64,000 nt of DNA. It comes from Caballeronia catudaia (GTDB lineage: Bacteria; Pseudomonadota; Gammaproteobacteria; Burkholderiales; Burkholderiaceae). The stretch covers positions 124,001 through 188,000 of the forward strand of contig NZ_FCOF02000002.1 in assembly GCF_001544755.2 (NCBI RefSeq). Reading direction: 5' to 3'. Both the position numbers and the translations under genes were made by a program. Positions 37,952 through 47,815 of the stretch are shown in pieces; position 1 is the first letter of the stretch, and every line of letters begins with the position of its first letter. The notes below the pieces were generated by a model. That model searched no databases. It worked only from the letters and a program-made list of their open reading frames with translations, and was not told where the DNA came from.

Positions 37952-38424
37952 ATCCGTTCGATGCGGTCATCGAAGCGCCGTTCGGCAAGGTCGGCATTCG
38001 CGCCGATGAAGCGTGCGTGCGCGAGATCGTCTATCTGCCCGCCGATGTCGACAGCATCGCGCCTGAAAAGCCGCTCGTGATAGACGCCGCCGCGCAGATC
38101 CGTGCGTATTTCGAGCAACCGTCGATACGTTTCGACCTGCCGCTCGCAACGTGTGGCACCGCGTTTCAGCAGCGCGTGTGGCGCGGTATTTCCAGCATCG
38201 GCGCAGGGCACGTATGGACATACGGCCAGCTCGCGCGCGAGATCGGCAGCGTGCCGCGCGCGGTCGGGCAGGCGTGCGGCTCCAATCCGCTGCCGATCGT
38301 GATACCGTGCCATCGGGTAGTGGCGTCGGGCGGGATCGGCGGTTTCGCGCATCATCCCGGCGAAGGGTTTTATCGCAACGTGAAGCGCTGGCTGCTGGCG
38401 CACGAAGGTGTATCGATCGCATGA
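37948..38424 (+). CDS. ogt: Methylated-DNA-protein-cysteine methyltransferase (Ogt type)
   Basis: This 158-aa suicide enzyme removes alkyl groups from O6-alkylguanine. The acceptor Cys121 is in NPLPIVIPCHRVV, and GQACGSNP supports the Ogt/Ada fold. No Ada-type N-terminal regulatory domain is present. The ATG overlaps the queG stop (ATGA), and its own stop overlaps the xerD start in the same way. Confidence 0.94.
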   Translation: MNPFDAVIEAPFGKVGIRADEACVREIVYLPADVDSIAPEKPLVIDAAAQIRAYFEQPSIRFDLPLATCGTAFQQRVWRGISSIGAGHVWTYGQLAREIGSVPRAVGQACGSNPLPIVIPCHRVVASGGIGGFAHHPGEGFYRNVKRWLLAHEGVSIA

Positions 38425-39350
38425 TGAGTGCAACGACTGAAGACATACAGACGCCCGGATTCGTCGCGAGCCATGACGCGATCGATTTCTTTTGCGACGC
38501 GCTCTGGCTCGAACACGGGCTTGCGAAGAACTCGCTCGAAGCGTATCGGCGCGATCTAAAGCTCTTCGCGGAGTGGCTCGGCAAAACGCGCGGCGCATCG
38601 CTCGACACGGCGACGGAAGTCGATCTGACCGCGTACGCAGCTTTGCGAAGCGGCGACAAGGCGACCTCCGCGAACCGCCGCTTGTCCGTCTTCCGACGCT
38701 ACTACGCGTGGGCGTTGCGCGAGCATCGCGTCACCGCCGATCCGACGCTCAAGCTGCGCTCGGCCAAGCAACCGCCGCGCTTTCCATCGACGCTCAACGA
38801 AGCGCAAGTCGAAGCGCTGCTCGGCGCGCCTGACATCGACACGCCGCTCGGGCTGCGCGACCGCACGATGCTCGAACTGATGTATGCGAGCGGCCTGCGC
38901 GTCACCGAGCTCGTCACGCTGAAGACGGTCGAGCTCGGTCTCAACGAAGGCGTCGTGCGCGTGATGGGCAAGGGCTCGAAAGAGCGCCTGATTCCGTTCG
39001 GCGAGACGGCGCATGACTGGCTCGACCGCTACTTGCGCGAGTCGCGCCCGGCGCTGCTCGGCGCGCGCGCCGCCGATGCGCTCTTCGTCACTTCGCGCGG
39101 CGACGGCATGACGCGTCAGCAGTTCTGGAACATCATCAAGCGTCATGCGTTCAACGGCGGCGTGCATGCGCCGCTGTCACCGCACACGCTGCGTCACGCG
39201 TTCGCGACGCATCTTCTCAATCACGGCGCGGACCTGCGCGTCGTGCAGTTGCTGCTCGGCCATTCGGACATCTCGACGACGCAGATTTACACGCACGTTG
39301 CGCGCGAGCGTCTGCACAAGCTGCATCGCGAGCATCATCCGCGGGGGTAG
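38421..39350 (+). CDS. xerD: Site-specific tyrosine recombinase XerD
   Basis: This 309-aa recombinase, with XerC, resolves chromosome dimers at dif. An N-terminal core-binding domain (about 15-105) precedes the catalytic domain, with Arg160, Lys184, His255, Arg258, His281 and Tyr290. The LLNHGADLRVVQLLLGHSD segment is the XerD type rather than XerC. It overlaps ogt by 4 nt. A second ATG follows immediately (38424). Confidence 0.93.
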   Translation: MMSATTEDIQTPGFVASHDAIDFFCDALWLEHGLAKNSLEAYRRDLKLFAEWLGKTRGASLDTATEVDLTAYAALRSGDKATSANRRLSVFRRYYAWALREHRVTADPTLKLRSAKQPPRFPSTLNEAQVEALLGAPDIDTPLGLRDRTMLELMYASGLRVTELVTLKTVELGLNEGVVRVMGKGSKERLIPFGETAHDWLDRYLRESRPALLGARAADALFVTSRGDGMTRQQFWNIIKRHAFNGGVHAPLSPHTLRHAFATHLLNHGADLRVVQLLLGHSDISTTQIYTHVARERLHKLHREHHPRG

Positions 39351-39434
39351 CTTCATTCGCGAACGATCGTGCCACGGCGGCGCGCCGTTGCACACTCGTC
39401 CGGATGGCCGATGGTGAGGCGCTGAACGCGCCGC

Positions 39435-39440
39435 TACAAT
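39435..39440 (+). promoter_or_regulatory. Candidate -10 box of ybaK
   Basis: TACAAT is 6 nt before the ybaK ATG, the same geometry as at queG. A leaderless transcript is expected if it is used. The -35 region is poor. Confidence 0.4.
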
Positions 39441-39446
39441 GCGTCC

Positions 39447-39938
39447 ATGTCGAAAACCAAACACGTCTCCGAAACGCCCGCGACGCAATTCCTGCGTCGT
39501 CATAAGGTCGATTTCGGCGAGCATCCTTACGACTATGTCGAGCACGGCGGCACGGAGGAATCCGCGCGGCAGCTCGGCGTGGACGAGCATAGCGTCGTCA
39601 AGACGCTGGTGATGGAAGACGAGCACGCGAAGCCGCTCATCGTGCTGATGCACGGCGACCGCACCGTATCCACCAAGAACCTCGCGCGGCAGACGGGCGC
39701 GAAGCGCATCGAGCCGTGCAAACCGGACGTCGCGAACCGGCACTCGGGCTTTCTCGTCGGCGGAACGTCGCCGTTTGGAACGAAGAAAGCCATGCCGGTG
39801 TACGTCGAGTCGAGCATTCTCGATCTCGACCTGATCTATCTGAACGGTGGGCGGCGCGGCTATCTCGTGAGCCTGAAACCGTCGGTGCTCACCGAACTGC
39901 TCATTGCTACGCCCGTACAGTGCGCGAGCGTCGATTAG
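39447..39938 (+). CDS. ybaK: Cys-tRNA(Pro) deacylase YbaK
   Basis: This 163-aa proofreading enzyme hydrolyses Cys-tRNA(Pro). It has the YbaK fold with VVKTLVMEDE, an invariant Lys in this stretch, and the GGTSPFGTKKAMPVYVE segment. Length is standard. The ATG has no ribosome-binding site but follows a -10-like box by 6 nt. It precedes plsY by 36 bp. Confidence 0.9.
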   Translation: MSKTKHVSETPATQFLRRHKVDFGEHPYDYVEHGGTEESARQLGVDEHSVVKTLVMEDEHAKPLIVLMHGDRTVSTKNLARQTGAKRIEPCKPDVANRHSGFLVGGTSPFGTKKAMPVYVESSILDLDLIYLNGGRRGYLVSLKPSVLTELLIATPVQCASVD

Positions 39939-39974
39939 AATGCCTTCCGCTCTCGCCACAACCTACAAGACACC

Positions 39975-40601
39975 ATGATTTTTCTGATCGTCGCCGTCGT
40001 GTCCTATCTGATCGGCTCGATTTCATTCGCCGTCGTCGTGAGTCACGCGATGGGCCTGGCCGATCCCCGCTCGTACGGCTCGGGCAATCCCGGCGCGACC
40101 AACGTGCTGCGCACCGGCAACAAGAAAGCCGCGATCCTCACACTCATCGGCGATGCATTCAAGGGCTGGCTGCCCGTGTGGATCGTCGCGCATTTCGGCG
40201 CGAGCTTCGGATGGGATCAGACGGGCGTCAATACCGCGACCGCGCTCGCGGCCATCGCCGTGTTCCTCGGGCATTTGTACCCGGTCTTCTTCAGGTTCCA
40301 GGGTGGCAAGGGCGTCGCGACGGCGGCGGGCGTGCTGCTCGCGATCCATCCGGCGCTCGGCATCGCGACGCTGCTCACGTGGCTCATCATCGCGTTCTTC
40401 TTCCGCTATTCGTCGCTGGCGGCGCTCGTCGCGGCCGTGTTCGCGCCGTTCTTTCAGGTCTTTCTATTCGGGCCGGGCCGCATCTCGCTCGCCGTTCTCG
40501 CGATGAGTTTGCTGCTCATCTGGCGGCATCGCGCCAATATCTCGAAACTGCTCGCGGGCAAGGAAAGCCGCATCGGCGAGAAGAAGAAAGCGGTCGAGTA
40601 A
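39975..40601 (+). CDS. plsY: Glycerol-3-phosphate acyltransferase PlsY
   Basis: This 208-aa inner-membrane enzyme transfers acyl groups from acyl-phosphate to glycerol-3-phosphate, starting phospholipid synthesis. Five or six hydrophobic helices and the three PlsY loops are visible: [31 protein letters not shown] and a C-terminal [22 protein letters not shown] at 39936-39941 overlapping the ybaK stop might be its -10. A terminator follows directly. Confidence 0.94.
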   Translation: MIFLIVAVVSYLIGSISFAVVVSHAMGLADPRSYGSGNPGATNVLRTGNKKAAILTLIGDAFKGWLPVWIVAHFGASFGWDQTGVNTATALAAIAVFLGHLYPVFFRFQGGKGVATAAGVLLAIHPALGIATLLTWLIIAFFFRYSSLAALVAAVFAPFFQVFLFGPGRISLAVLAMSLLLIWRHRANISKLLAGKESRIGEKKKAVE

Positions 40602-40602
40602 A

Positions 40603-40640
40603 TAAAAAAGCCGTTCCGGTGCGAGACGGAACGGCTTTGT
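40603..40640. terminator. Bidirectional terminator between plsY and yajQ
   Basis: A 12-bp stem (AAAGCCGTTCCG at 40607-40618, CGGAACGGCTTT at 40627-40638) closes an 8-nt loop between convergent genes. Six A residues on the left give a U-tract for yajQ on the minus strand. Confidence 0.85.
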
Positions 40641-40655
40641 CGAAACAGGAAAAGC

Positions 40656-41141
40656 TCAGTCGCGGAAGTTGTTGAAGTCGAGCGGCGTGTCCGTGACTTC
40701 CTTCTTGAGCAGCGCAATGGCGCCCTGCAGGTCGTCGCGCTTCGTGCCTTGCACGCGCACCGCGTCGCCCTGAATGCTCGCCTGCACCTTGATCTTGCTG
40801 TCCTTCACGATCTTGACGATCTTCTTCGCCAGATCGCCCGAGACGCCTTTCTTGACCGTGACGACCTGCTTGAGTTTGTCGCCGCCGATCTTCTCCTGCT
40901 TGCCGTAATCGAGAAAACGCACGTCGACGCCGCGCTTGGCCAATTTGTTCAGCAGGACGTCCTTCACCTGGCCGAGCTTGAAATCGTCGTCGGCGTAGAG
41001 CGTGAGTTCGCGCTCCTTTTGCTCGACGCGTGAATCCGAACCCTTGAAGTCGAAGCGCGTCGAGATTTCCTTGTTCGATTGCTCGATGGCGTTCTTCACT
41101 TCGATCATGTTTGCTTCGCTGACGACGTCAAACGATGGCAT
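40656..41141 (-). CDS. yajQ: YajQ-family nucleotide-binding protein
   Basis: This 161-aa protein has two ferredoxin-like RNP-type domains, with [25 protein letters not shown] start and the [19 protein letters not shown] end. Homologues bind cyclic di-GMP in Xanthomonas and affect virulence gene expression; RNA or nucleotide binding is also reported. AAGGAG precedes the ATG. It is divergent from murB. Confidence 0.93.
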   Translation of the reverse strand: MPSFDVVSEANMIEVKNAIEQSNKEISTRFDFKGSDSRVEQKERELTLYADDDFKLGQVKDVLLNKLAKRGVDVRFLDYGKQEKIGGDKLKQVVTVKKGVSGDLAKKIVKIVKDSKIKVQASIQGDAVRVQGTKRDDLQGAIALLKKEVTDTPLDFNNFRD

Positions 41142-41194
41142 TGCTGTTTCTCCTTCATTGAGGCGAGCGCGGCTGGACGCGCTCGCGCTATCGC

Positions 41195-41200
41195 TATAAT
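41195..41200 (+). promoter_or_regulatory. Candidate -10 box of murB
   Basis: A consensus TATAAT lies 37 bp before the murB ATG, inside the 96-bp gap shared with the divergent yajQ gene. The -35 region is weak. Confidence 0.4.
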
Positions 41201-41237
41201 CACGAACCTGACGTCATTTTACCGACGCGCCTCGCTC

Positions 41238-42254
41238 ATGTCGCTTCAGCTTCTCACGGATTTCCCGCTCCTCCCGCATAACACGTTCGGTTTCGACGTG
41301 CGCGCCCGCCACGCCATGCGCATCGATTCCGTCGATGCGGCCGCCTCGCTCGCTCGCGACGCGCGCATCGCGAACCTGCCGCAACTCGTGCTCGGCGGCG
41401 GCAGCAACGTCGTGCTGACGCGCGATTTCGACGGCGTCGCGCTGATCGTCGGCATCGCGGGCAAACGCGTGATCGGCGAGGACGACGACGCGTGGCTCGT
41501 CGAAGCCGGCGCGGGCGAGAACTGGCACGACTTCGTCGCCTGGACGCTCGCACATGGCATGCCGGGCCTCGAAAACCTGGCGCTGATTCCCGGCACGGTC
41601 GGCGCGGCGCCGATTCAGAACATCGGCGCGTACGGCCTCGAAATGGGCGAGCGCTTCGAGCGCCTGAGCGCGGTGGAGCTCGCGACGGGCGAGCGCGTGG
41701 ACTTCGATCGCGCCGCATGTGCGTTCGGTTATCGCGACAGCTTCTTCAAGCGGGCAGGGCGCGGGCGCTTCATGATCACGTCGGTGGTGTTCCGGCTGCC
41801 GAAAGCGTGGACGCCGCGCGCCGACTATGCCGATGTCGCGCGCGCGCTCGAAGGCGCCGGAAAATGCGATGCGAAGGCCGTTTTCGATGCCGTCGTCGCC
41901 GTGCGGCGCGCCAAGCTGCCCGACTGGACCGTGCTCGGCAACGCGGGCAGCTTCTTCAAGAATCCGGTCGTGAGCGCGCTGGCGTTCGAAACCTTGAAAG
42001 CGCGTGAACCCGGCGTCGTGTCGTATCCGCAGCACGACGGGCAGGTGAAGCTCGCGGCGGGCTGGCTGATCGACCGATGCGGCTGGAAAGGGCGCGGCAT
42101 CGGCGGCGCGGCGGTGCACGACCGGCAGGCGCTCGTGCTCGTGAATCGCGGCGGCGCAACGGGCGCGCAGGTGCTCGAACTCGCTGAAGCCATCAAGCGC
42201 GATGTGCTCGCGCGTTTCGATGTCGAGCTGGAGATGGAGCCGGTCTGCCTCTGA
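41238..42254 (+). CDS. murB: UDP-N-acetylenolpyruvoylglucosamine reductase MurB
   Basis: This 338-aa FAD enzyme makes UDP-MurNAc for peptidoglycan. It is the E. coli type I form: an N-terminal FAD domain with [12 protein letters not shown], then [24 protein letters not shown], a middle domain with the catalytic SFFKNP at about 236-241, and a C-terminal type I extension. The frame is open upstream, but the ATG at 41238 begins the conserved NTFG region at the expected distance. Confidence 0.94.
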   Translation: MSLQLLTDFPLLPHNTFGFDVRARHAMRIDSVDAAASLARDARIANLPQLVLGGGSNVVLTRDFDGVALIVGIAGKRVIGEDDDAWLVEAGAGENWHDFVAWTLAHGMPGLENLALIPGTVGAAPIQNIGAYGLEMGERFERLSAVELATGERVDFDRAACAFGYRDSFFKRAGRGRFMITSVVFRLPKAWTPRADYADVARALEGAGKCDAKAVFDAVVAVRRAKLPDWTVLGNAGSFFKNPVVSALAFETLKAREPGVVSYPQHDGQVKLAAGWLIDRCGWKGRGIGGAAVHDRQALVLVNRGGATGAQVLELAEAIKRDVLARFDVELEMEPVCL

Positions 42255-42268
42255 CGTCGCCGCGCAAA

Positions 42269-42307
42269 TAAAAACCCGCTGGATTTCGAAGCCCAGCGGG
42301 TTTTTTT
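42269..42307. terminator. Bidirectional terminator between murB and argG
   Basis: AAAACCCGCTGG (42271-42282) pairs with CCAGCGGGTTTT (42293-42304), with 7 T residues on the right and 4 A residues on the left. It serves convergent murB and argG. Confidence 0.9.
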
Positions 42308-42326
42308 ACGTCACAACGCCAGAGAA

Positions 42327-43556
<1,230 letters not shown>

Positions 43557-43660
43557 GGTGAACTCGTGTGCGGAAAAGCCGGTGCGGCGGTTGTGCGCCG
43601 CTTCGCGTCCGCCGCGCGCGACGGGCATGAAGTGCGCGGAAAAAATACTATTTTGACATT

Positions 43661-43696
43661 AAAAAGCCGCGCTCCCGTAAATTTGGGATGCGCGGC
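43661..43696 (-). terminator. Terminator of argF
   Basis: On the minus strand AGCCGCGC plus TCCC-type inner pairs form a stem (43666-43696) with an AT-rich loop, followed by TTTTT at 43665-43661. It lies 10 bp past the argF stop. Confidence 0.8.
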
Positions 43697-43706
43697 TCGT
43701 CGGCGC

Positions 43707-44636
43707 TCAATGGTTGAGCTTGCCGAGCAGGAGATACTCCATCAGCGCCTTCTGGACGTGCAGACGGTTTTCCGCCTCGTCCCAGACGACGCTCTGCGGA
43801 CCATCGATGACATCCGCGCTCACTTCCTCGCCGCGGTGCGCGGGCAGGCAGTGCATGAAGAGCGCATCGGGATTGGCGCGCGCCATCATTTCGGCATCGA
43901 CGCAATAGTCGGCGAACGCTTTCATGCGCGCTTCGTTCTCGGCTTCGTAGCCCATGCTGGTCCACACGTCCGTCGTGACGAGGTCCGCGCCTGCGCAGGC
44001 TTCGTTCGGATCGTCGAATTCAGTGAAGAACGGCTTGCTTTCCTCGGCGACGAGCGCGGGATCGAGCTTGTAGCCCAGCGGCGTCGACAGGCGCAGCTTG
44101 AACCCGAGAATCTGGGCCGCCTCGATCCACGTATAGAGCATGTTGTTCGCATCGCCGACCCACGCGACCGTCTTGCCGTGAATCGGCCCGCGGTGCTCAT
44201 AGAACGTGAAGATGTCGGCCAGCACCTGACACGGGTGATACTCGTTGGTCAGCCCGTTGATGACCGGCACGCGCGAACTTTCCGCGAAGCGCTTGATGAT
44301 GTCCTGGCCGAACGTGCGGATCATGATGATGTCGACCATGCGCGAAATGACCTGCGCCGAATCTTCGATCGGCTCGCCGCGGCCGAGCTGCGTGTCGCGC
44401 GTGTTCATGAAGACCGCGTGGCCGCCGAGCTGGAAGATGCCCGCCTCGAACGAGAGACGCGTGCGCGTCGAGCTTTTCTCGAAGATCATCGCGAGCGTGC
44501 GGTCGTGCAGCGGATGATACGTCTCGTAGTTCTTGAACTTGCGCTTCAGGATGCGCGCGCGTTCGAGCACGTACTCGTAGTCGTCGAGCGAAAAATCCTT
44601 GAACTGAAGATAGTGGCGAATTTTCTTGGCGGTCAT
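43707..44636 (-). CDS. argF: Ornithine carbamoyltransferase ArgF
   Basis: This 309-aa enzyme makes citrulline from ornithine and carbamoyl phosphate. The carbamoyl-phosphate motif SSTRTRLSFE lies at about 50-59. GLTNEYHPCQ and the ornithine-loop HCLPAHRG are intact. The start is at MTAKK (44636), 9 nt inside a longer frame, to match the family. ArgG, the next enzyme of the pathway, lies downstream behind a terminator. Confidence 0.97.
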   Translation of the reverse strand: MTAKKIRHYLQFKDFSLDDYEYVLERARILKRKFKNYETYHPLHDRTLAMIFEKSSTRTRLSFEAGIFQLGGHAVFMNTRDTQLGRGEPIEDSAQVISRMVDIIMIRTFGQDIIKRFAESSRVPVINGLTNEYHPCQVLADIFTFYEHRGPIHGKTVAWVGDANNMLYTWIEAAQILGFKLRLSTPLGYKLDPALVAEESKPFFTEFDDPNEACAGADLVTTDVWTSMGYEAENEARMKAFADYCVDAEMMARANPDALFMHCLPAHRGEEVSADVIDGPQSVVWDEAENRLHVQKALMEYLLLGKLNH

Positions 44637-44732
44637 GAAACGCAAGCGGCGGCTCCGAACCGGCCGCGTTCATGGGCCGGACGGCGCCGCCGTCGGAAGT
44701 GGGTATCGCATTTGAGCATAAAGGATTTTGTG

Positions 44733-44858
44733 ATGTTTGACGAGGCTGGCCAAAAGGACGATCGTCGTCGCACAGGCCCCGTCGGCGGCGCGTTCGTGTC
44801 CCGGCGCGGCGTGTCGGATGTCTGTGTGCGCTGCGGAATAGAGGCCGCTGCTGTATAA
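44733..44858 (+). CDS. Possible 41-aa small protein with CxxC
   Basis: A short frame of 41 codons starts at an ATG 8 nt after AAGGA. The peptide is charged at the N-terminus (MFDEAGQKDDRRRTG), then Gly/Val-rich with a single VCVRC pair of cysteines. Its TAA stop lies inside a TATAAT -10-like box for the next gene. No family is recognised. The frame could be chance. Confidence 0.25.
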   Translation: MFDEAGQKDDRRRTGPVGGAFVSRRGVSDVCVRCGIEAAAV

Positions 44859-45147
44859 TTGCGCTCGCTCGTTTCAACAGTTCTGCAACACTCAGCAGCG
44901 TTTCATGCGCATCAGCGGCGAACGATTCGCAAGAATCCGGTCGGCGTGATTGTGCGCGTTTTCGATTCCGCGGTGGTCTGTCCAGTGCTGTCGAGTCCGC
45001 CATTCCTGTCGCGGGCGCGTACGGTTCTCTCACAGAATCGGCTCGCGCAAGACCGCCCGGCGCCATCGCTGCGCCGGCACTTTCGGTTTCCTGCGTCAGG
45101 CATGTGCGTTCCGGTGCGCGCCACCGGCCGTCAAAAGGTATTGCTAC
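44854..45147 (+). promoter_or_regulatory. Candidate promoter and long leader of the DUF3579 gene
   Basis: A TATAAT at 44854-44859 is followed by about 285 nt without a convincing gene before the DUF3579 ATG. The upstream 44637-44853 part carries the argF promoter region on the other strand and the tentative small frame. No known RNA family is recognised. Confidence 0.35.
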
Positions 45148-45483
45148 ATGGCTGAATCATCCCCTACCGAATACTTCATACAAGGCATCACCAAGAGCGG
45201 GAGGAAGTTTCGGCCGAGCGACTGGTGCGAGCGCCTGGCTGGCGTGATGTCCGGCTTCGGTCCCAAGGCGAGAGGGCCGAACGCGCGTCTGCAATATTCC
45301 ATCTACGTTCGCCCGACGATGATCGGCGACATCAAGGTCGTGATCCTCGATTCGCGCTTGCGCGACATCGAGCCGATGGCATTCGACTTCGTTCTCAACT
45401 TCGCGAAAGACAATGATCTCGTCGTGACCGAGGCGTGCGAGCTGCCGCCGCATCACGGCACGCAGACGCAGCAGAACACCTGA
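45148..45483 (+). CDS. DUF3579 domain protein
   Basis: This 111-aa cytosolic protein is a compact alpha/beta domain with EYFIQGITKSGRKFRPSDWCERLAG at the start and DLVVTEACELP near the end. It is a betaproteobacterial family of unknown function, regularly found between argF and rpsT. The start is the ATG at 45148 with AAAAGG upstream. A terminator follows at once. Confidence 0.85.
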   Translation: MAESSPTEYFIQGITKSGRKFRPSDWCERLAGVMSGFGPKARGPNARLQYSIYVRPTMIGDIKVVILDSRLRDIEPMAFDFVLNFAKDNDLVVTEACELPPHHGTQTQQNT

Positions 45484-45504
45484 AGCGCGAGAGAGCTCAG
45501 ACGC

Positions 45505-45532
45505 AAAAAAGCCCGCCGAAGCGGGCTTTTTC
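45505..45532. terminator. Bidirectional terminator between the DUF3579 gene and rpsT
   Basis: AAAAGCCCGC (45507-45516) and GCGGGCTTTT (45521-45530) close a CGAA tetraloop, with A and T tracts on the two sides. It lies between convergent genes. Confidence 0.92.
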
Positions 45533-45615
45533 GTTACTGCGCAGCGGAAACAGGAAGCTGCTTCGGCGAACGGCCGGTCCTTAAGAGCGGAGCGCGCGCC
45601 GGAAGCGAGCTGGAA

Positions 45616-45894
45616 TTACTGAGCCGCGGGGGCCTGCAGGCCCTTGATGGCTGCAGCCAGGCGGCTCTTGTGACGAGCGGCCTTGTTCTTGTGGATGATC
45701 TTCTTGTCCGCGATGATGTCCATCGTCTTGACCGACGACTTGAACACTTCGGCGGCCTTGGCCTGATCGCCAGCATCGATAGCCTTACGAACTGCCTTGA
45801 TGGCCGTGCGGAACTTCGAGCGCAGCGCCGAGTTGTGCGAGTTGGCCTTGGCGGCCTGACGGGCGCGCTTGCGAGCTTGTGCGGTATTTGCCAT
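45616..45894 (-). CDS. rpsT: 30S ribosomal protein S20
   Basis: This 92-aa basic protein has the bS20 pattern: an N-terminal [13 protein letters not shown] tail, then three helices, with [16 protein letters not shown] near the end. It binds 16S rRNA early in 30S assembly. AAGGAAA precedes the ATG. The promoter identified upstream implies a leader of about 200 nt, which could host autoregulation. Confidence 0.98.
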   Translation of the reverse strand: MANTAQARKRARQAAKANSHNSALRSKFRTAIKAVRKAIDAGDQAKAAEVFKSSVKTMDIIADKKIIHKNKAARHKSRLAAAIKGLQAPAAQ

Positions 45895-46097
45895 GACGGT
45901 TTCCTTTTTCCTGTTTCAGCTGTTACTTGTCCGGAGCACGCGGCCGGCGAGGGCCGTGAAGAGCCTTGGAGACAGGCCGTTCGAGCGTGCTGCCTTTGAT
46001 CTGAAATCCCGGGAACGATTGCCCGAGAACCTTAAAACATAGCCGGCAGGGCCGGAAAAGACGTGAAGCCACGCAAAGCGGAGCTCCGAAACCCGCA

Positions 46098-46127
46098 ATT
46101 ATAGCAAGGGAATATGAGACGTGACAA
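46098..46127 (-). promoter_or_regulatory. Promoter of rpsT
   Basis: On the minus strand TTGTCA (46127-46122) is followed after 18 bp by a consensus TATAAT (46103-46098). It lies about 204 bp upstream of the rpsT ATG. It is divergent from the murJ -10 at 46250. Confidence 0.55.
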
Positions 46128-46249
46128 GCGCGGCGTACGCACGCCGTCCGACGGGGCCGCGGTGGATGCAATCGGCCAATCGTGCGGCGTTGCCCGCCAG
46201 CGAGCGTTCGCAATCAGCGCAGTCTGGTAGGCGCGTCGCGGGCGCCCCG

Positions 46250-46255
46250 TATAAT
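46250..46255 (+). promoter_or_regulatory. Candidate -10 box of murJ
   Basis: A consensus TATAAT lies 9 nt before the murJ ATG, so the expected start is only a few nucleotides ahead of the codon. There is no ribosome-binding site. The rest of 45895-46264 holds the rpsT leader and no gene. Confidence 0.45.
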
Positions 46256-46264
46256 AAGCGCCCC

Positions 46265-47815
46265 ATGAATCTATTCCGAGCCCTCCTGACGGTCAGCGGC
46301 TTCACGCTGCTGTCCCGCGTGACCGGCCTGATCCGCGAAACGCTGATCGCCCGAGCCTTCGGCGCCAGTCTCTATACCGACGCGTTCTATGTCGCGTTCC
46401 GAATTCCGAACCTGCTGCGGCGCCTGTCCGCGGAAGGCGCGTTCGCGCAGGCGTTCGTGCCGATCCTCGCCGAGTTCAAGAACAGCAAGGGCCACGATCC
46501 GACCAAGGCGCTCGTCGACGCGATGTCGACCGTGCTGACGTGGGGCCTCGTCGTGCTGTCGATCATCGGCATGGCCGGCGCGAGCTGGGTCGTGTTCGCG
46601 GTCGCATCGGGGCTCGCGCACGAAGGCACCGCTTACGGACTCGCGGTCGACATGACGCGCATCATGTTCCCGTACATCGTCTTCATCTCGATGACGACGC
46701 TCGCGTCCGGCGTGCTCAATACCTACAAGCAGTTCTCGCTGCCCGCGTTCGCGCCGGTGCTGCTGAACGTGTCGTTCATCTTTGCGGCGGTGTTCGTCGC
46801 GCCTTACTTGAAAATGCCCGTGTACGCGCTCGCTTACGCGGTGATCGTGGGCGGCATCCTGCAATTGCTCGTGCAGGTTCCGGGGCTGAAGAAAATCGAC
46901 ATGGTGCCGCGCATCGGCCTGAGTTTTCCGCGCGCGCTCGCGCATCCGGGTGTCAAACGCGTGCTGCTGAAGATGGTGCCCGCGACTTTCGCGGTGTCGG
47001 TCGGGCAACTGAGCCTCATCATCAATACGAATATCGCGTCGAATATCGGGCAGGGCGCCGTTTCGTGGATCAACTACGCCGACCGGCTGATGGAATTCCC
47101 CACCGCGCTCCTCGGTGCGGCGCTCGGCACGATTCTCCTGCCGAGCCTTTCGAAGGCGCATGTCGACGCAGACAACGTCGAGTATTCCGCTCTACTCGAC
47201 TGGGGCTTGCGGATCACTTTCCTGCTGGCCGCGCCGAGCGCGATCGCGCTGTTCTTCTTCGCCGAGCCGCTCACCGCGACGCTCTTTCACTACGGCAGAT
47301 TCGACAACCATTCCGTCGTGATGGTCGGCCGCGCGCTGTCGGCGTACGGCATCGGGCTTGTCGGCCTCATCCTCATCAAGATTCTCGCGCCGGGCTTCTA
47401 CGCGAAGCAGGACATCAAGACGCCGGTGAAGATCGCCGTCTTCGTGCTCGTGATGACGCAGGTGAGCAACTACGTCTTCGTGCCGATCTTTTCCCACGCG
47501 GGTCTGACGCTTTCCATCGGCCTCGGCGCGCTCGCCAATGCGGGTCTGTTGTTCCTGGGCCTGCGCCACCGCAAGATCTATCGTCCGTCGCCGGGGTGGT
47601 TGCGCTTTTTCGCGCAACTGATCGGCGCGTGCCTGATTCTTGCGGGCACGATGCACTGGGTCGCGATCAACTTCGACTGGATCGGCATGCGCGCGACGCC
47701 GTTCCTGCGCGTCGCATTGCTCGGCGCGAGTCTCGTCGTGTTCGCCGCGCTATATTTCGGTATTCTGTCCGCAATGGGCTTCAAATACGCCTATTTCAAG
47801 AGACGCACGCTTTGA
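46265..47815 (+). CDS. murJ: Lipid II flippase MurJ
   Basis: This 516-aa polytopic protein moves lipid II across the inner membrane. The MviN/MurJ pattern is clear: LLTVSGFTLLSRVTGLIRETLIA at the N-terminus with the essential Arg residues, NLLRRLSAEGAFAQAFVPI, and about 14 hydrophobic helices. Its stop overlaps the sirB1 start by 1 nt (TGATG). Confidence 0.96.
   Translation: MNLFRALLTVSGFTLLSRVTGLIRETLIARAFGASLYTDAFYVAFRIPNLLRRLSAEGAFAQAFVPILAEFKNSKGHDPTKALVDAMSTVLTWGLVVLSIIGMAGASWVVFAVASGLAHEGTAYGLAVDMTRIMFPYIVFISMTTLASGVLNTYKQFSLPAFAPVLLNVSFIFAAVFVAPYLKMPVYALAYAVIVGGILQLLVQVPGLKKIDMVPRIGLSFPRALAHPGVKRVLLKMVPATFAVSVGQLSLIINTNIASNIGQGAVSWINYADRLMEFPTALLGAALGTILLPSLSKAHVDADNVEYSALLDWGLRITFLLAAPSAIALFFFAEPLTATLFHYGRFDNHSVVMVGRALSAYGIGLVGLILIKILAPGFYAKQDIKTPVKIAVFVLVMTQVSNYVFVPIFSHAGLTLSIGLGALANAGLLFLGLRHRKIYRPSPGWLRFFAQLIGACLILAGTMHWVAINFDWIGMRATPFLRVALLGASLVVFAALYFGILSAMGFKYAYFKRRTL

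Noticed and set aside
38421..39350. Tyrosine recombinase as a mobile-element integrase
   Set aside because: Sequence and length are those of XerD. It is coupled to ogt and queG, and no attachment repeats or cargo genes are seen.
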